Below are positions 43,902 to 53,467 of a stretch of 64,000 bases of DNA, piece by piece. The stretch spans positions 1,612,001-1,676,000 of the forward strand of contig OZ244901.1 in the NCBI GenBank assembly GCA_965221545.1, read 5' to 3'. The DNA comes from JAJEFO01 sp022819605 (GTDB lineage Bacteria; Pseudomonadota; Alphaproteobacteria; Rhodobacterales; Rhodobacteraceae). The translations under genes and the position numbers were made by a program. Under the pieces are notes generated by a model. The model did not search any database. It was not told the DNA's origin and saw nothing but the letters and a program-made list of their open reading frames with translations. Every line of letters begins with the position of its first letter. Within the stretch, counting starts at the first letter, position 1.

Positions 43902-44015
43902 GGGCGCCCTCCCTGCATTTCTGGTGCAGCCAAGAAATTCATCTCGAGCAATTGACGATGAACGATGCTTAGCTCGGTCACGACAGCCCCAATATCAGAC
44001 TCGGCTTCCAGCAGT

Positions 44016-46817
44016 CTACACTCTGAACACTTTCATGACTTCGTCGCCCAGATGATTGATCACCTTAACCGCGATCCTTCCGGAAGTAGGTCGCGGGAAG
44101 GGGCGGGAAACGTCGCTGTTGAGAGTAGACCAAGCTTCCGCATCGATCTCGGCTTTGAGCGTCGACCTGAGCGACTTGTATGGATCGCCGGCACCAAGGA
44201 AGTAAGCGTGGCGAACAAAAAAGCTTTCCTCGTTATAGTTCGTGTCGATGAACCAGCAGGCAATGTCATCGGGCCCGTCGCTGCGCACCTCGCCAGTACC
44301 AGGGTGGAAGACGTCAACACCGTTTAGCCGAACCTTGATCTGATCACCGTTGGCCTCAAGGACTTCAATGTCGGGCTCGCCAAACACGACAAACAGGTTG
44401 CCCTTGCCGGTGTTCTTTAGCTCGCCTGCCATGTGCAGGTCGGCGTTCATTCTTGCCTTGAGAATCGGGACGCGGCCCAGCTTTCCGTAGTCACCGGCAA
44501 GTGCGTCGTAGTTGAAGCCGCACGCAATCAGCACGTCGAATCCGGCATCCGCTACCTCGCGGGCAGCCGCAGACAAGTCGGGTTGAGTAACTGTACCAAA
44601 TTCCGGACCGACAAATATACCAGCGCGCCGTTCAATCTCGTGCTTGCCCTTGGCTTCCGAATAGTGGCCTTTTGCGCAGATGTACTCACCCGGCCAGGGA
44701 GCGAGTGAAGAAAAGGCGATCCGGTCCTGTTTATTTGCCTGCTGGACACCAGCGGTCTTCAGGGTCTCAAGAATCGTCGTCGTGAAATCGGGTGCCTCGC
44801 CCGTATACCGGCCCGTTTCGCCGCTCGCGGAAAATGGCTCGTCGTTTTCGTCGGTCGCGAGCGTTCGGTGCGGTGCCACACTTTCCACCGTGAATGGCCC
44901 CGCCACGCGTATGCGCTCACTGTCCTCGTGCGGCTTGTCATAAAGAAATTCGGTGCCTGCCTGGGCCGCGATCGACGCGTCGATTTCCTTCTGCCGCCCG
45001 ATGCGTGCCTCCCACCAAGCAGCATGGACAGTTGCAGTATTCTCTGGCCAGTCGTTTCGGACTTCGCGTGGAATCTCCCACTCCTCCCATTTCGTGCCTA
45101 AAGTAGTATTGAGTCTATTGCGTAGCGGCTCCAAGGATTCCTGCCACTTCTCCCAAATCACGTCGATCTCGGCATTGTTGGTGATGGACTTGAGCGTGAT
45201 ATGCGGCACGCGTTCATAGACGAAGCCTTGGCGGATGTCGTTCGCGGTTGGCGCCTCCGAAGGCGCACGGCCATTGATCTCGCCTTCTTTGCGTTGTCCT
45301 TCTGGGCTGTCGGCCAGCAGATACCATGGATAGCGCGCACTCATGACTCGAGCCCGCGCCAAAGCAAGCGCAACGCGGGACGTGTCAATGGTGATCCACC
45401 GTCGACCCCATTGCTCGGCAACATACGCCGCGGTACCGGAGCCGCAGGTCGGGTCCAGTACGAGATCGCCAGGGTCTGTGCTCATCAGGATGCAGCGTTC
45501 GACAATTTTTGTGCCTGTTTGTACAACATAAACTTTAGGATCAGTGAATGATCCTGTTCCCGTGTCAGTCCATATATTTCTTAAGGGCATCACCGGGTAA
45601 TCTTGAAGAAAGCGAACGTAACCAAGGCTTTTTGCGCGCAATTCTACTCGGTTAGCTTTACACAATCTTTTAAAACCATGAATTGGTGTTGCCCATTGTC
45701 GAACACCGGACTCAAAGCTCTTTCCTCTAAATGGCGCTGCATATCTTGTAGAACGCGCCTGAGTTTGTGAAGTTAAACCATCTATGCTAAATGCCTTTAT
45801 CGTGTTCGGATCGACTCCATCCGAACGCTCTTCTTTTGTCAGAGGACGGCGAGTAGTGTCGTCTTGTTCAACGAACTTATACAATTTAAGGCCGGTCTTC
45901 CCGCGTTTCTTATCGAGAAATAATTGACGGTATTTTGTATACTTCCTATTTCTTCCGTACCATAGTACATAATCACAAACATTATCTATAAACTGCATTG
46001 ATGATCCTGCAGTTTTTTCGACTGTCATTTCTGAAATTAGATTCCCTTCACCGAATATTTCGTCCATTAGCACTCGAACGCGATGCACGTTTTCATCACC
46101 AATTTGCACGAAAGCGGAACCGCTCTCTGCCAATAAGTCGCGCGCCAAGGTCAAACGGTCGCGAAGATAGGTCAAGTATGAGTGGATGCCGTCGCGCCAA
46201 GTATCGCGAAAAGCCTTCACCTGCTCGGGCTCGCGTGTGATTTGAGTAGCGTTGCCGTCTCTCACGTCACGGCTGGTAGTCGACCACTGAAAGTTAGAGT
46301 TGAACTTTATTCCGTAGGGTGGGTCGAAATAGATGCACTGCACCTTGCCGCGCAGTCCCTCGCGCCCGGCGAGACTTGCCATGACCTGCAGGCTGTCGCC
46401 AAGAATCATGCGGTTCACCCAATTCGCGTCGTGGCGATAGAATTCGGTCCGCGCCTCGGCGTTCGGCAGGCCATTGAAATCGGCAAACAGGTCTGGCGTT
46501 GCAGACGCTACATCGTCTCGCCGCGCCTTCGTTTGCCGCACAAGGTCGTCAATTAGGACTTTGGGGTGCACCTTCTCTTGGATGTAGAGTGGCGGAGCCT
46601 GCACGGTGAGGTCCTTGGCGTCCTGTTCATCCTTACCACGCCAGACGAGCTGCGGGTCTAGGTCGCGGTTGCGCCGTTCGTAGGCGATCCGAACCGGGGC
46701 TTTCTCGTCGTCGTCCATTACAGAGTGGAATTCCGCCGTCGGAATATTCGATCTCGTCGACTTGTGGTGGCGGAGGGTATCGACTGTCTTCAGTTTCTTT
46801 CTGGTAGGGCGCGCCAT
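44016..46817 (-). CDS. Type III restriction-modification DNA methyltransferase (Mod)
   Basis: 933-residue adenine-specific methyltransferase. Catalytic motif IV DPPY is at about residue 165 (CIYFDPPYGIKFN). The SAM-binding motif I comes later (LVLDPTCGSGTAAYVAEQWG), the beta-class order typical of Mod subunits. The region between them holds target recognition. The long C-terminal part (after about 560) is family-specific. ATG 46817. It follows res after about 60 bases on the same strand. Local GC is lower from 45.5 to 46.1 kb, inside the recognition region, which suggests exchange of specificity by transfer. Confidence 0.88.
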   Translation of the reverse strand: MARPTRKKLKTVDTLRHHKSTRSNIPTAEFHSVMDDDEKAPVRIAYERRNRDLDPQLVWRGKDEQDAKDLTVQAPPLYIQEKVHPKVLIDDLVRQTKARRDDVASATPDLFADFNGLPNAEARTEFYRHDANWVNRMILGDSLQVMASLAGREGLRGKVQCIYFDPPYGIKFNSNFQWSTTSRDVRDGNATQITREPEQVKAFRDTWRDGIHSYLTYLRDRLTLARDLLAESGSAFVQIGDENVHRVRVLMDEIFGEGNLISEMTVEKTAGSSMQFIDNVCDYVLWYGRNRKYTKYRQLFLDKKRGKTGLKLYKFVEQDDTTRRPLTKEERSDGVDPNTIKAFSIDGLTSQTQARSTRYAAPFRGKSFESGVRQWATPIHGFKRLCKANRVELRAKSLGYVRFLQDYPVMPLRNIWTDTGTGSFTDPKVYVVQTGTKIVERCILMSTDPGDLVLDPTCGSGTAAYVAEQWGRRWITIDTSRVALALARARVMSARYPWYLLADSPEGQRKEGEINGRAPSEAPTANDIRQGFVYERVPHITLKSITNNAEIDVIWEKWQESLEPLRNRLNTTLGTKWEEWEIPREVRNDWPENTATVHAAWWEARIGRQKEIDASIAAQAGTEFLYDKPHEDSERIRVAGPFTVESVAPHRTLATDENDEPFSASGETGRYTGEAPDFTTTILETLKTAGVQQANKQDRIAFSSLAPWPGEYICAKGHYSEAKGKHEIERRAGIFVGPEFGTVTQPDLSAAAREVADAGFDVLIACGFNYDALAGDYGKLGRVPILKARMNADLHMAGELKNTGKGNLFVVFGEPDIEVLEANGDQIKVRLNGVDVFHPGTGEVRSDGPDDIACWFIDTNYNEESFFVRHAYFLGAGDPYKSLRSTLKAEIDAEAWSTLNSDVSRPFPRPTSGRIAVKVINHLGDEVMKVFRV

Positions 46818-46879
46818 CGTTCAGCTCCCCTGTCTCGTGCAATTTGAAACGGTTGGGCAGGCAGGAACGTCAATGCCAT

Positions 46880-49800
46880 TCATCGATTTGTTTCTCCGGT
46901 CGAAGAGTTCGAATGGGCTCCTTCGAACATGAGGTCGAGTCGTTCTCGCGCTTTGACCGAGAACTCCTCCTCCATCGTGAAGACTTCGGTGAATTCCACA
47001 AAGTCCCAGCGGCCATAGCTTCCCAGGCAGTTCACACCGGGCACCCAGTAGGTCTCCATTGTCGATTTCTTGTCCTTGGCGTCCTCATCGCGGAAGCCCT
47101 TGATCTCGACCACGAGTTGAAGGGGATCTTCTGTGCCTGCCCCGTCATCTAGCTGCACGATGAAGTCGGGAATGTAAGTCCGTGCAAGGTTTCCTTGGCG
47201 ATAAGGAACGGTAAATCCAAGCCCTTGGTTTTTCACCCAGGCAAATACCTTGGGATGATGGTCGAGGATGCGGCAAAACTCCTTCTCCCAGCTGCTGTCG
47301 CAAACAGCATAGTTGACATGGCAGCGATCAGGTCGCGTGCTCCAAAGGATATCCTTCTTCGTCTTGAAATGCACATCTCTTGTTGAGCCCAATGGATTGT
47401 ATGGGTCGAGCACTGCCATAAGGGAATCCCGACTCGAAGATTCGCTTGCGGCATTCTGCGTCATGCCCCGGTCGATGGCCTGTTTGATCCGCTCGCAGGC
47501 GACTTCTGCAAGCTCGAATTGGAGGATCTGTGCAGGGTAGGTGCCGCCCTTGCATTTGAGGTGCTTGCCAAGCCATTCGTCAACGATGGGCTTAACTTGG
47601 CCGAACAGATATCGTTTCGGGTGGCCGTCTCTGTCGCGCAACTTCGTATCCAAAAGGTGCTTTGTTAGACAGTAAGTTATCGTCTGGTGTCGAACGGTGG
47701 CGGTGTGGGCGAGGTTCAGGTCGACACTTTCTCCGACGATTCCCTGAATAATTGTGTGCGTTGGTCCGATGACTTTTGGTGTCAATTCGAAGCTCGAATC
47801 TCCGGTGAACTCCGCCCGCAACGGTTTCTCCGGAAGAAGCATACGATAGCCGCTGACGCGTGGAAAGTGAATCTCGCAGGCATCTCGTTCCGGAGTCACC
47901 GCTCGGACTAGGGTCATGGTGTCCGGTGGTTGGGGGGGCGGGTCAATCACCGGCTTGGCGGTGAAGTCGAATGGGATCCCTAGGACATCGGCATATTCGA
48001 CATTGAAGCGATCATTTTCGTTGAGGTCGTAGGATTGTCGCCGTAACGCGCGTCCGACGACTTGTTCGCAAAGCAGCTGCGTTCCGAAAGCGCGCACGCC
48101 CAGTACATGTGTGACGGTGTTGGCGTCCCAGCCCTCAGTCAACATTGAGACCGAGACGACACAACGGATACCGGCACCCAAATGGCCCGGTTTTCCGACT
48201 GTATTCATGACTTCTCGCAGCAGGTCCTGATCGGTCAGTTTCTCTGCCCTTTGACGATCTCCGGTACGCTCAACGATGTCTCGCCGAAATCGTTCGATTT
48301 CGTCGGCAGCGGCGGCTCGAAACTTTTTGTCGAGAGCGTCTCCCGACTCGAGTTGCCGGCTGTCAATCAGTAGCGTGCGCGGCCGCCCAAATGGCAGGCC
48401 GGCCTCGTCGAAATTTCTGAACAACGGCAATTGGCCTTGAACAAAGCTCCCAGAGTCGTCGGCGTCTTCCCGATGAAACCCCGCGATATAGTCATAGACC
48501 AGCTTCGAGGTCGCAGTGTTGTTACAAACCACGATGAAGCAGGGATGAACGTCGATGTTGGCTTCCTGCCAAAGTTCGAACACCTGCTCATAACGGCCAT
48601 AAAGTGCCTCCAGCGCCGTCTTCAGCTTCGTGGGAAGCTCGAGTGGGTCAAGCAGACTAGACTTACTGCGCCCATGCTTTGGCAAGTACTTGCTGATATA
48701 TTCCCAAAGATTGCGAAAAACCGGAATTTCCCGATCGGGGATATTGTCGGCCACTGGCACCCGGGGCAGCTTGACAATGCCGCATTCGATCGCGTCCATG
48801 AGGGAGAAATCACTCATCGTCCAAGGAAATAGCGTGCCCTCCCTGTATCCGGACCCGCGCAGGAAGAAAGGCGTGGCAGAGAGGTCTATCACACGGGAAA
48901 GGCCGAGCTTGCGCTGCACAGATTCCAGACCGGACATCCAAAGTCGTGCCGCGTCACGGTTGGTCTCGGCCTCCTTACGATCGTCTCCCTTTAGCTCGCC
49001 TTCCTCATTTTCCTGTGGATTCTCGCGATAGCAGTGATGCGCTTCATCATTGAACACTAGAACGTTCTTTAGGCCCATGAGGCTGGCCATGACGCGCTGG
49101 AGCATCTGGCCCTCGGTCTCCAAGGTGCTCAGTTCTGGTCCCCGCCCCTGCAGCAGGGCGCGACCGCCCTTCGAAACCGACATAGTCTCGCGTCGCTTGA
49201 AGGCGTGATAGTTGGTAATGACGATACGCGCCTTGCCAAGATCGTCCAGCATGTCGTTCGGCACCAGCTCGCGGCTCTGGTAATAGCTGTCCGGATCGTT
49301 TGGCTGAAGCACCCGAAGCCGGTCCCTGATGGTGATACCCGGAGTCACGACAAGAAACCCCCGTGTGAACCGGTTGCTGCCGGGACGCCGCACTGCGTTA
49401 ATTGTTTGCCAGGCGATCAGCATGGCCATGACTGTGGTCTTCCCGGCCCCAGTGGCGAGTTTCAGGGCCAGCCTGGGCAAGCCGCCGTTTGCCGTGATGT
49501 TGGCGGTTTCGAGAAACTTGAGGAAACTCCTTCCTTCTTTGGTCCGGTGGGCTATTTCCGTCAGCCAGATCACGGCCTCGGCCGCTTCGAGTTGGCAGAA
49601 GAAGGGGCGTATCCCGCTGAACTGGTGATGCCGCCAGTGTTCGAGCAGTCTCGCCGTTTCTGGGGTCACCCCCCAATCCGAGGCTTTGGTGTCTCGCCAT
49701 ACATGAACCGCGTGCCGGACACTGTTTATGAAACGGGCCGTCTCGTATTTTTGGCCACCATCCTTGGCATCGTCCTTCATCTCGCCGAGCGAAAGTTGTA

Positions 49801-49978
49801 GCTGTGCGATATTCTGCGACTTTGCCGGCGGAATCGGTGTCAGGTAAGAAAAGGGGCGACGGCCTTTCCTCGGTCCGGACGCGAGGGGTTGCCTCGTCAC
49901 TTCATCTAGTTCCCAGTAATGAGTCGGGGCCTCGTAAGGCGAGTTGATGACGGGGTTGCTAAAAAAGTCGTTACTCAT
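46880..49978 (-). CDS. Type III restriction endonuclease subunit (Res), helicase-nuclease
   Basis: 1032-residue SF2 helicase with a C-terminal nuclease. Walker A is LATGAGKTTVMAML at about residue 175 and the DEAH-like box is VFNDEAHHCYRE. The motif V/VI region is RCVVSVSMLTEGWDANTVTHVLG through EQVVGRALRR. The PD-(D/E)xK nuclease follows near 950: YIPDFIVQLDD and LVVEIKGFRDEDAK. The N-terminus NPVINSPYEAPTHYWELD resembles large type III-like Res proteins. ATG 49978 overlaps the stop of a small upstream gene (ATGA). Confidence 0.9.
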   Translation of the reverse strand: MSNDFFSNPVINSPYEAPTHYWELDEVTRQPLASGPRKGRRPFSYLTPIPPAKSQNIAQLQLSLGEMKDDAKDGGQKYETARFINSVRHAVHVWRDTKASDWGVTPETARLLEHWRHHQFSGIRPFFCQLEAAEAVIWLTEIAHRTKEGRSFLKFLETANITANGGLPRLALKLATGAGKTTVMAMLIAWQTINAVRRPGSNRFTRGFLVVTPGITIRDRLRVLQPNDPDSYYQSRELVPNDMLDDLGKARIVITNYHAFKRRETMSVSKGGRALLQGRGPELSTLETEGQMLQRVMASLMGLKNVLVFNDEAHHCYRENPQENEEGELKGDDRKEAETNRDAARLWMSGLESVQRKLGLSRVIDLSATPFFLRGSGYREGTLFPWTMSDFSLMDAIECGIVKLPRVPVADNIPDREIPVFRNLWEYISKYLPKHGRSKSSLLDPLELPTKLKTALEALYGRYEQVFELWQEANIDVHPCFIVVCNNTATSKLVYDYIAGFHREDADDSGSFVQGQLPLFRNFDEAGLPFGRPRTLLIDSRQLESGDALDKKFRAAAADEIERFRRDIVERTGDRQRAEKLTDQDLLREVMNTVGKPGHLGAGIRCVVSVSMLTEGWDANTVTHVLGVRAFGTQLLCEQVVGRALRRQSYDLNENDRFNVEYADVLGIPFDFTAKPVIDPPPQPPDTMTLVRAVTPERDACEIHFPRVSGYRMLLPEKPLRAEFTGDSSFELTPKVIGPTHTIIQGIVGESVDLNLAHTATVRHQTITYCLTKHLLDTKLRDRDGHPKRYLFGQVKPIVDEWLGKHLKCKGGTYPAQILQFELAEVACERIKQAIDRGMTQNAASESSSRDSLMAVLDPYNPLGSTRDVHFKTKKDILWSTRPDRCHVNYAVCDSSWEKEFCRILDHHPKVFAWVKNQGLGFTVPYRQGNLARTYIPDFIVQLDDGAGTEDPLQLVVEIKGFRDEDAKDKKSTMETYWVPGVNCLGSYGRWDFVEFTEVFTMEEEFSVKARERLDLMFEGAHSNSSTGETNR

Positions 49979-50526
49979 GCTTTCGCCTCAACATTCGACA
50001 TTTGCAGCCAGCATGCGCGCAATGTCGACGTCGAGTGCGGCCAATCAAGTAAGGCGGGACTGCAGATGATCGTGCAGTCATATGTGCGTCCTTCGAACAT
50101 GGCATTGAACTCATCCCTTACGGGTGCGCACGCGATGTTCAAGCGAAAAGTGCGCCGCGGTGGGGCTGGCGTTGCGCGCCGAGACCAGCCAGTGGGCCCC
50201 GCCATCTCGACACCGCCGTCTGGTTCTTCGCTGGCCCGAAAATTTTGGTTCGCCATTGAGGAAGCACGAATTCCAGCAAACAACGTAGTCCTATCGACAA
50301 AAGGCCATTGCTTGATCGCTGCCGACTCGCGAATTTTCAACCAGTTAGAGTCGGATATTAGGAACTCATCTAGACTGTGCACGATCGTAGATTCTCTACA
50401 GCCAATGTAACCAAATGTGGTGCCCGCAGAAATTGCCGGTTGAAGGGCATTGAAATCGGATGTCGACACCAACCACCCGACGTGCCACGGGGACGACAGA
50501 AGCGACAAGACGAGAGGCGACTCCAT
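49975..50526 (-). CDS. Hypothetical protein coupled to res, unknown function
   Basis: Up to 183 residues with no recognised domain. The strongest evidence that it is real is the ATGA overlap of its stop with the res start, implying translational coupling. The middle reads like a folded protein (FGYIGCRESTIVHSLDEFLISDSNW). The ATG at 50526 overlaps the divergent SIR2 start, which is unlikely; a GTG near 50470 would leave room for two promoters. Codon use is AT-richer than the core genome. An open frame also exists on the other strand, so this call is uncertain. Confidence 0.42.
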   Translation of the reverse strand: MESPLVLSLLSSPWHVGWLVSTSDFNALQPAISAGTTFGYIGCRESTIVHSLDEFLISDSNWLKIRESAAIKQWPFVDRTTLFAGIRASSMANQNFRASEEPDGGVEMAGPTGWSRRATPAPPRRTFRLNIACAPVRDEFNAMFEGRTYDCTIICSPALLDWPHSTSTLRACWLQMSNVEAKA

Positions 50527-52276
50527 GATAGACCCGATCCATTCCCTTGCGTTCTCGATTCAGGCCAATCGCGGCGTTTACGCTATCCTTCTGGGTTCTG
50601 GGGTGTCCAGGGCAGCGAAAATTCCGACAGGCTGGGAAATCACTCTCGACCTGATCCGGAAGCTTGCGGCGCTTCACAAAGATGCTTGCGAACCCACACC
50701 GGAGGTCTGGTATCAAGAGAAGTTCGGCACTGAGCCAGACTACTCTGTTCTGCTCGAAGCTCTAGCCAAGACTAGTCTTGAAAGACAGCAATTGTTGCGT
50801 GGTTACTGGGAGCCGAGCGAAAGTGAACGTGAAGAGGAGGCCAAGCAACCAACCGATGCGCATCGTGCCATTTCCGCCCTGGTAGCCGGCGGATTCATAA
50901 AGGTCATTCTCACCACCAACTTCGATCGCTTGATGGAAACCGCACTTAGGGACGAGGGCATCGAGCCTTCCGTTCTGAGCACGTCGGATCAAGTTGCCGG
51001 CGCTCTTCCTCTCATCCACACAGAGGTGTGCGTCTTCAAGGTCCATGGAGACTATCTCGATCCGCGCATTCGAAACACCCAATCCGAACTTGACACGTAT
51101 CCTCCCGAGTTCGACCTCTTGCTAGATCGAATTCTCGACGAATTTGGCATGATAGTCTGTGGTTGGTCGTCAGACTGGGACGGCGCTCTTCGACGTGCGT
51201 TCCTTAGAGCAAAGTCGCGGAGATTCACTACGTTTTGGACGACGCGCGGTGAACCAAGTGAAGAAGCCCAAACGTTGATTGCTCATCGCAGGGCGGAAGC
51301 AGTTGAGATCTCGGATGCCGAATCGTTTTTTCACGATCTTCGGCAACACGTTGAATCGATCGAGGAATTTTCTAGGCCTCACCCGCTGTCCACAGAAGCC
51401 GCCGTTGCAAGCTTGAAGCGGTACATTTCGGATACCAAATACCGGGTACAGTTGAGGGATCTCGTTCATGCCGAAGTTGAACAAATTGTTGAATTGACGT
51501 CGACAGATGCCTATGCGGTACAAGGCGGTCCGAACCCTGATGCGGCAACTGTAACAGGGCGGGTCCGTCGATATCAGGCCACGTGCTCGACGCTGCTGGA
51601 AATGGCATCCGCAGGGGCATTCTGGGCCGAAGAGGAGCACCACGCGATCTGGCAACGCGCATTGATTAGGCTGTATCCGACTGGTGTGAGGAGCGGCACG
51701 GTTCTCTGGCTCGACTTGCAGAAGTACCCGGCGACACTTCTACTCTACTCACTTGGGCTTGGTGCAGTGGAATCCGACCGCCTTGAGTTCTTGGGAGACT
51801 TGCTTGGAGCCACTGTCAAACGAGAAAACTCTCGGGACATATCAATTGTAGAAGCGTTGCCGCCAAGTTGCATTATCTCCAGCGGTCGAGAGGCAATGCA
51901 ATTGCTCGAAGGAATGGAGAGTCACTATGTACCTCTCAACGACTGGATACATGCAAACTTGCGAGAAGTGCTGAGACACATCGTGCCCGATGACGAACGG
52001 TACACATTCAACTTTGACAAATTCGAAATCCTTACAGCTTTGGCCTGTGGATACAGGTACGAACCGTCGTTCAAGAGCTATTGGGCGCCTCCTGGTGCTT
52101 TTGGGTACCGTCACAAAAACAGAGAACGGGCTTTCGAGGAGATAAGAACTTCCCTCACGTGCAGAGGTGACGACTCGCCATTCGTGGCTTCCAGAATATT
52201 CGGTCAGACGGTGGGGGAGTGTACTGCAGAATTAAAAAAGCTGGAGGGGTTCGTCGGTGGGTTTCGTTGGTGGTAA
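50525..52276 (+). CDS. SIR2-domain protein, probable anti-phage NADase
   Basis: 583 residues. An N-terminal SIR2 domain has the NAD loop LLGSGVSRAAKIPTGWEI at residues 22-39, the TTNFDRLME motif at about 130 and the catalytic-histidine motif FKVHGDYLD at about 172. The ADWDG-like region appears as CGWSSDWDGALRRAF. The C-terminal 330 residues are unrecognised and may sense infection. Such proteins deplete NAD when triggered by phage. ATG 50525 follows GAGG. It is divergent from the res-mod operon, forming a defence cluster. Codon use is AT-richer than the core genes. Confidence 0.82.
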   Translation: MIDPIHSLAFSIQANRGVYAILLGSGVSRAAKIPTGWEITLDLIRKLAALHKDACEPTPEVWYQEKFGTEPDYSVLLEALAKTSLERQQLLRGYWEPSESEREEEAKQPTDAHRAISALVAGGFIKVILTTNFDRLMETALRDEGIEPSVLSTSDQVAGALPLIHTEVCVFKVHGDYLDPRIRNTQSELDTYPPEFDLLLDRILDEFGMIVCGWSSDWDGALRRAFLRAKSRRFTTFWTTRGEPSEEAQTLIAHRRAEAVEISDAESFFHDLRQHVESIEEFSRPHPLSTEAAVASLKRYISDTKYRVQLRDLVHAEVEQIVELTSTDAYAVQGGPNPDAATVTGRVRRYQATCSTLLEMASAGAFWAEEEHHAIWQRALIRLYPTGVRSGTVLWLDLQKYPATLLLYSLGLGAVESDRLEFLGDLLGATVKRENSRDISIVEALPPSCIISSGREAMQLLEGMESHYVPLNDWIHANLREVLRHIVPDDERYTFNFDKFEILTALACGYRYEPSFKSYWAPPGAFGYRHKNRERAFEEIRTSLTCRGDDSPFVASRIFGQTVGECTAELKKLEGFVGGFRWW

Positions 52277-52584
52277 CTGATCCTGACCCATTGTCAGGTC
52301 GGACACATTAAGAAGTGCGAAGACCGCCATCCATTTTCGCGAGAGATGGTGCTGGAAAGAGCGATCAACAAATATTGCTTACTATTGCCAAAGGAGAGTT
52401 CATTTGAAGTTGAACAGGCGACAAATTCTTCAACATACGATTGCGTCGCTGACCGGAGGCGATCCGATCTTGGAGGCAGGACAGGTGACGTTCTCTAGAT
52501 GCGAGTGGGTCTGAGTGAGGTGCCAACAATATACGGGTTCGAGCGAGACAATGGGCTTGTGCCGTACAAATATGTACGGATACT
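52277..52584. other. Intergenic region upstream of hicA
   Basis: 308 bases with no gene supported. It is AT-richer than average and ends in the hicA operator dyad. It must hold the hicAB promoter. No terminator for the SIR2 gene was identified. Confidence 0.4.
52562..52579. promoter_or_regulatory. Operator-like dyad before hicA
   Basis: CCGTACA-AATA-TGTACGG, a perfect 7-bp inverted repeat ending six bases before the hicA ATG. It takes the place of the ribosome binding site, of which none is obvious. HicB antitoxins with DNA-binding tails repress from such sites, so binding here could block both transcription and initiation. Confidence 0.7.
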
Positions 52585-52800
52585 ATGACCGGTAGGGAGT
52601 TCGTCAGTCGGCTCCATAAGCTCGGTCGCAACCGCGGCGTCCTCGTGCGTTTCGAAGCGCGTTCGGGAAAGGGGAGCCATGGGCGGCTGTACTATGGAGA
52701 GCGATTCACTACCGTCAAGGATCGCCGCAAGGAGATTGGGAACGGACTCCTGTCAGCGATGCTCAGGCAGCTCGGTCTGCGTCGCGGGGATCTGCCATGA
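52585..52800 (+). CDS. hicA: HicA mRNA interferase toxin
   Basis: 71-residue double-stranded-RNA-binding-fold toxin. It shows TGREFVSRLHKLGRNRGVLVRFEARSGKGSHGRLYYG with the catalytic histidine in GSH, and RKEIGNGLLSAMLRQLGL at the end, as in HicA (YcfA) proteins. It cleaves mRNA unless bound by HicB. The stop overlaps the hicB start. All key residues appear intact. Confidence 0.9.
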   Translation: MTGREFVSRLHKLGRNRGVLVRFEARSGKGSHGRLYYGERFTTVKDRRKEIGNGLLSAMLRQLGLRRGDLP

Positions 52801-53252
52801 TGCGAGAGGGAGATCAGGAATTGCGTTACGAGATGAGTTGGCCGGTCGAGCTGGCACCGCAAGAGGATGGTTCTGTACTAGTGACCTTTCCAGACATCCC
52901 GGAGGCGCTGACCGAGGGGGAGACGAAATTGGACGCGCTGGTAGAGGCCGAGGACTGCCTGCTCGCCGCCCTCGGGGGGTATGTCGCCTCGCACCGCGCC
53001 ATCCCCCGCCCTTCACCTGCGCATGGACGGGCCATGGTCTCGTTGCCGGCTTTGACCTCGGCCAAGGTCGCGCTCTACGACGCTATGCACTCCAGCGGAG
53101 TCTGCAATACTGCATTAGCTGACCGGCTGGACCTCAGCGAAGGCGCGGTTCGGCGCCTACTCGATCTCGACCACCGTTCGCACATCGGTCGAGTCGAAGT
53201 TGCGTTGCGTGCGCTTGGGCAGCGGCTTAGAGTACGAACTCAGGTGGCTTAG
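52797..53252 (+). CDS. hicB: HicB antitoxin with DNA-binding tail
   Basis: 151 residues. The N-terminal HicB fold comprises SWPVELAPQEDGSVLVTFPDIPEALTEGETKLDALVEAEDCLLAAL. A C-terminal helix-turn-helix follows (ALADRLDLSEGAVRRLLDLDHRSHIGRVEVALRALG). It neutralises HicA and represses the operon, probably through the dyad at 52562-52579. The start codon overlaps the hicA stop (ATGATG). Confidence 0.9.
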   Translation: MMREGDQELRYEMSWPVELAPQEDGSVLVTFPDIPEALTEGETKLDALVEAEDCLLAALGGYVASHRAIPRPSPAHGRAMVSLPALTSAKVALYDAMHSSGVCNTALADRLDLSEGAVRRLLDLDHRSHIGRVEVALRALGQRLRVRTQVA

Positions 53253-53467
53253 AAGGCAAACGGGCGGCATTCAAGGGACATACATTTGGAACGAATTCGT
53301 CAGGAAAGATCCGGCATTGAGGAAGAGCAAGGATCTGGCCCGATGCAAGACGCTTCGACGCGCAATTACTTCGGCTCCTTCAGTTTGTCGCGAAGGTTTG
53401 GTGGAAGAGCCTGCCGCGCCTGAATCGCAGCCTGTCTCCACTCCGGACCTCTGACCAGAAGCTGTCT

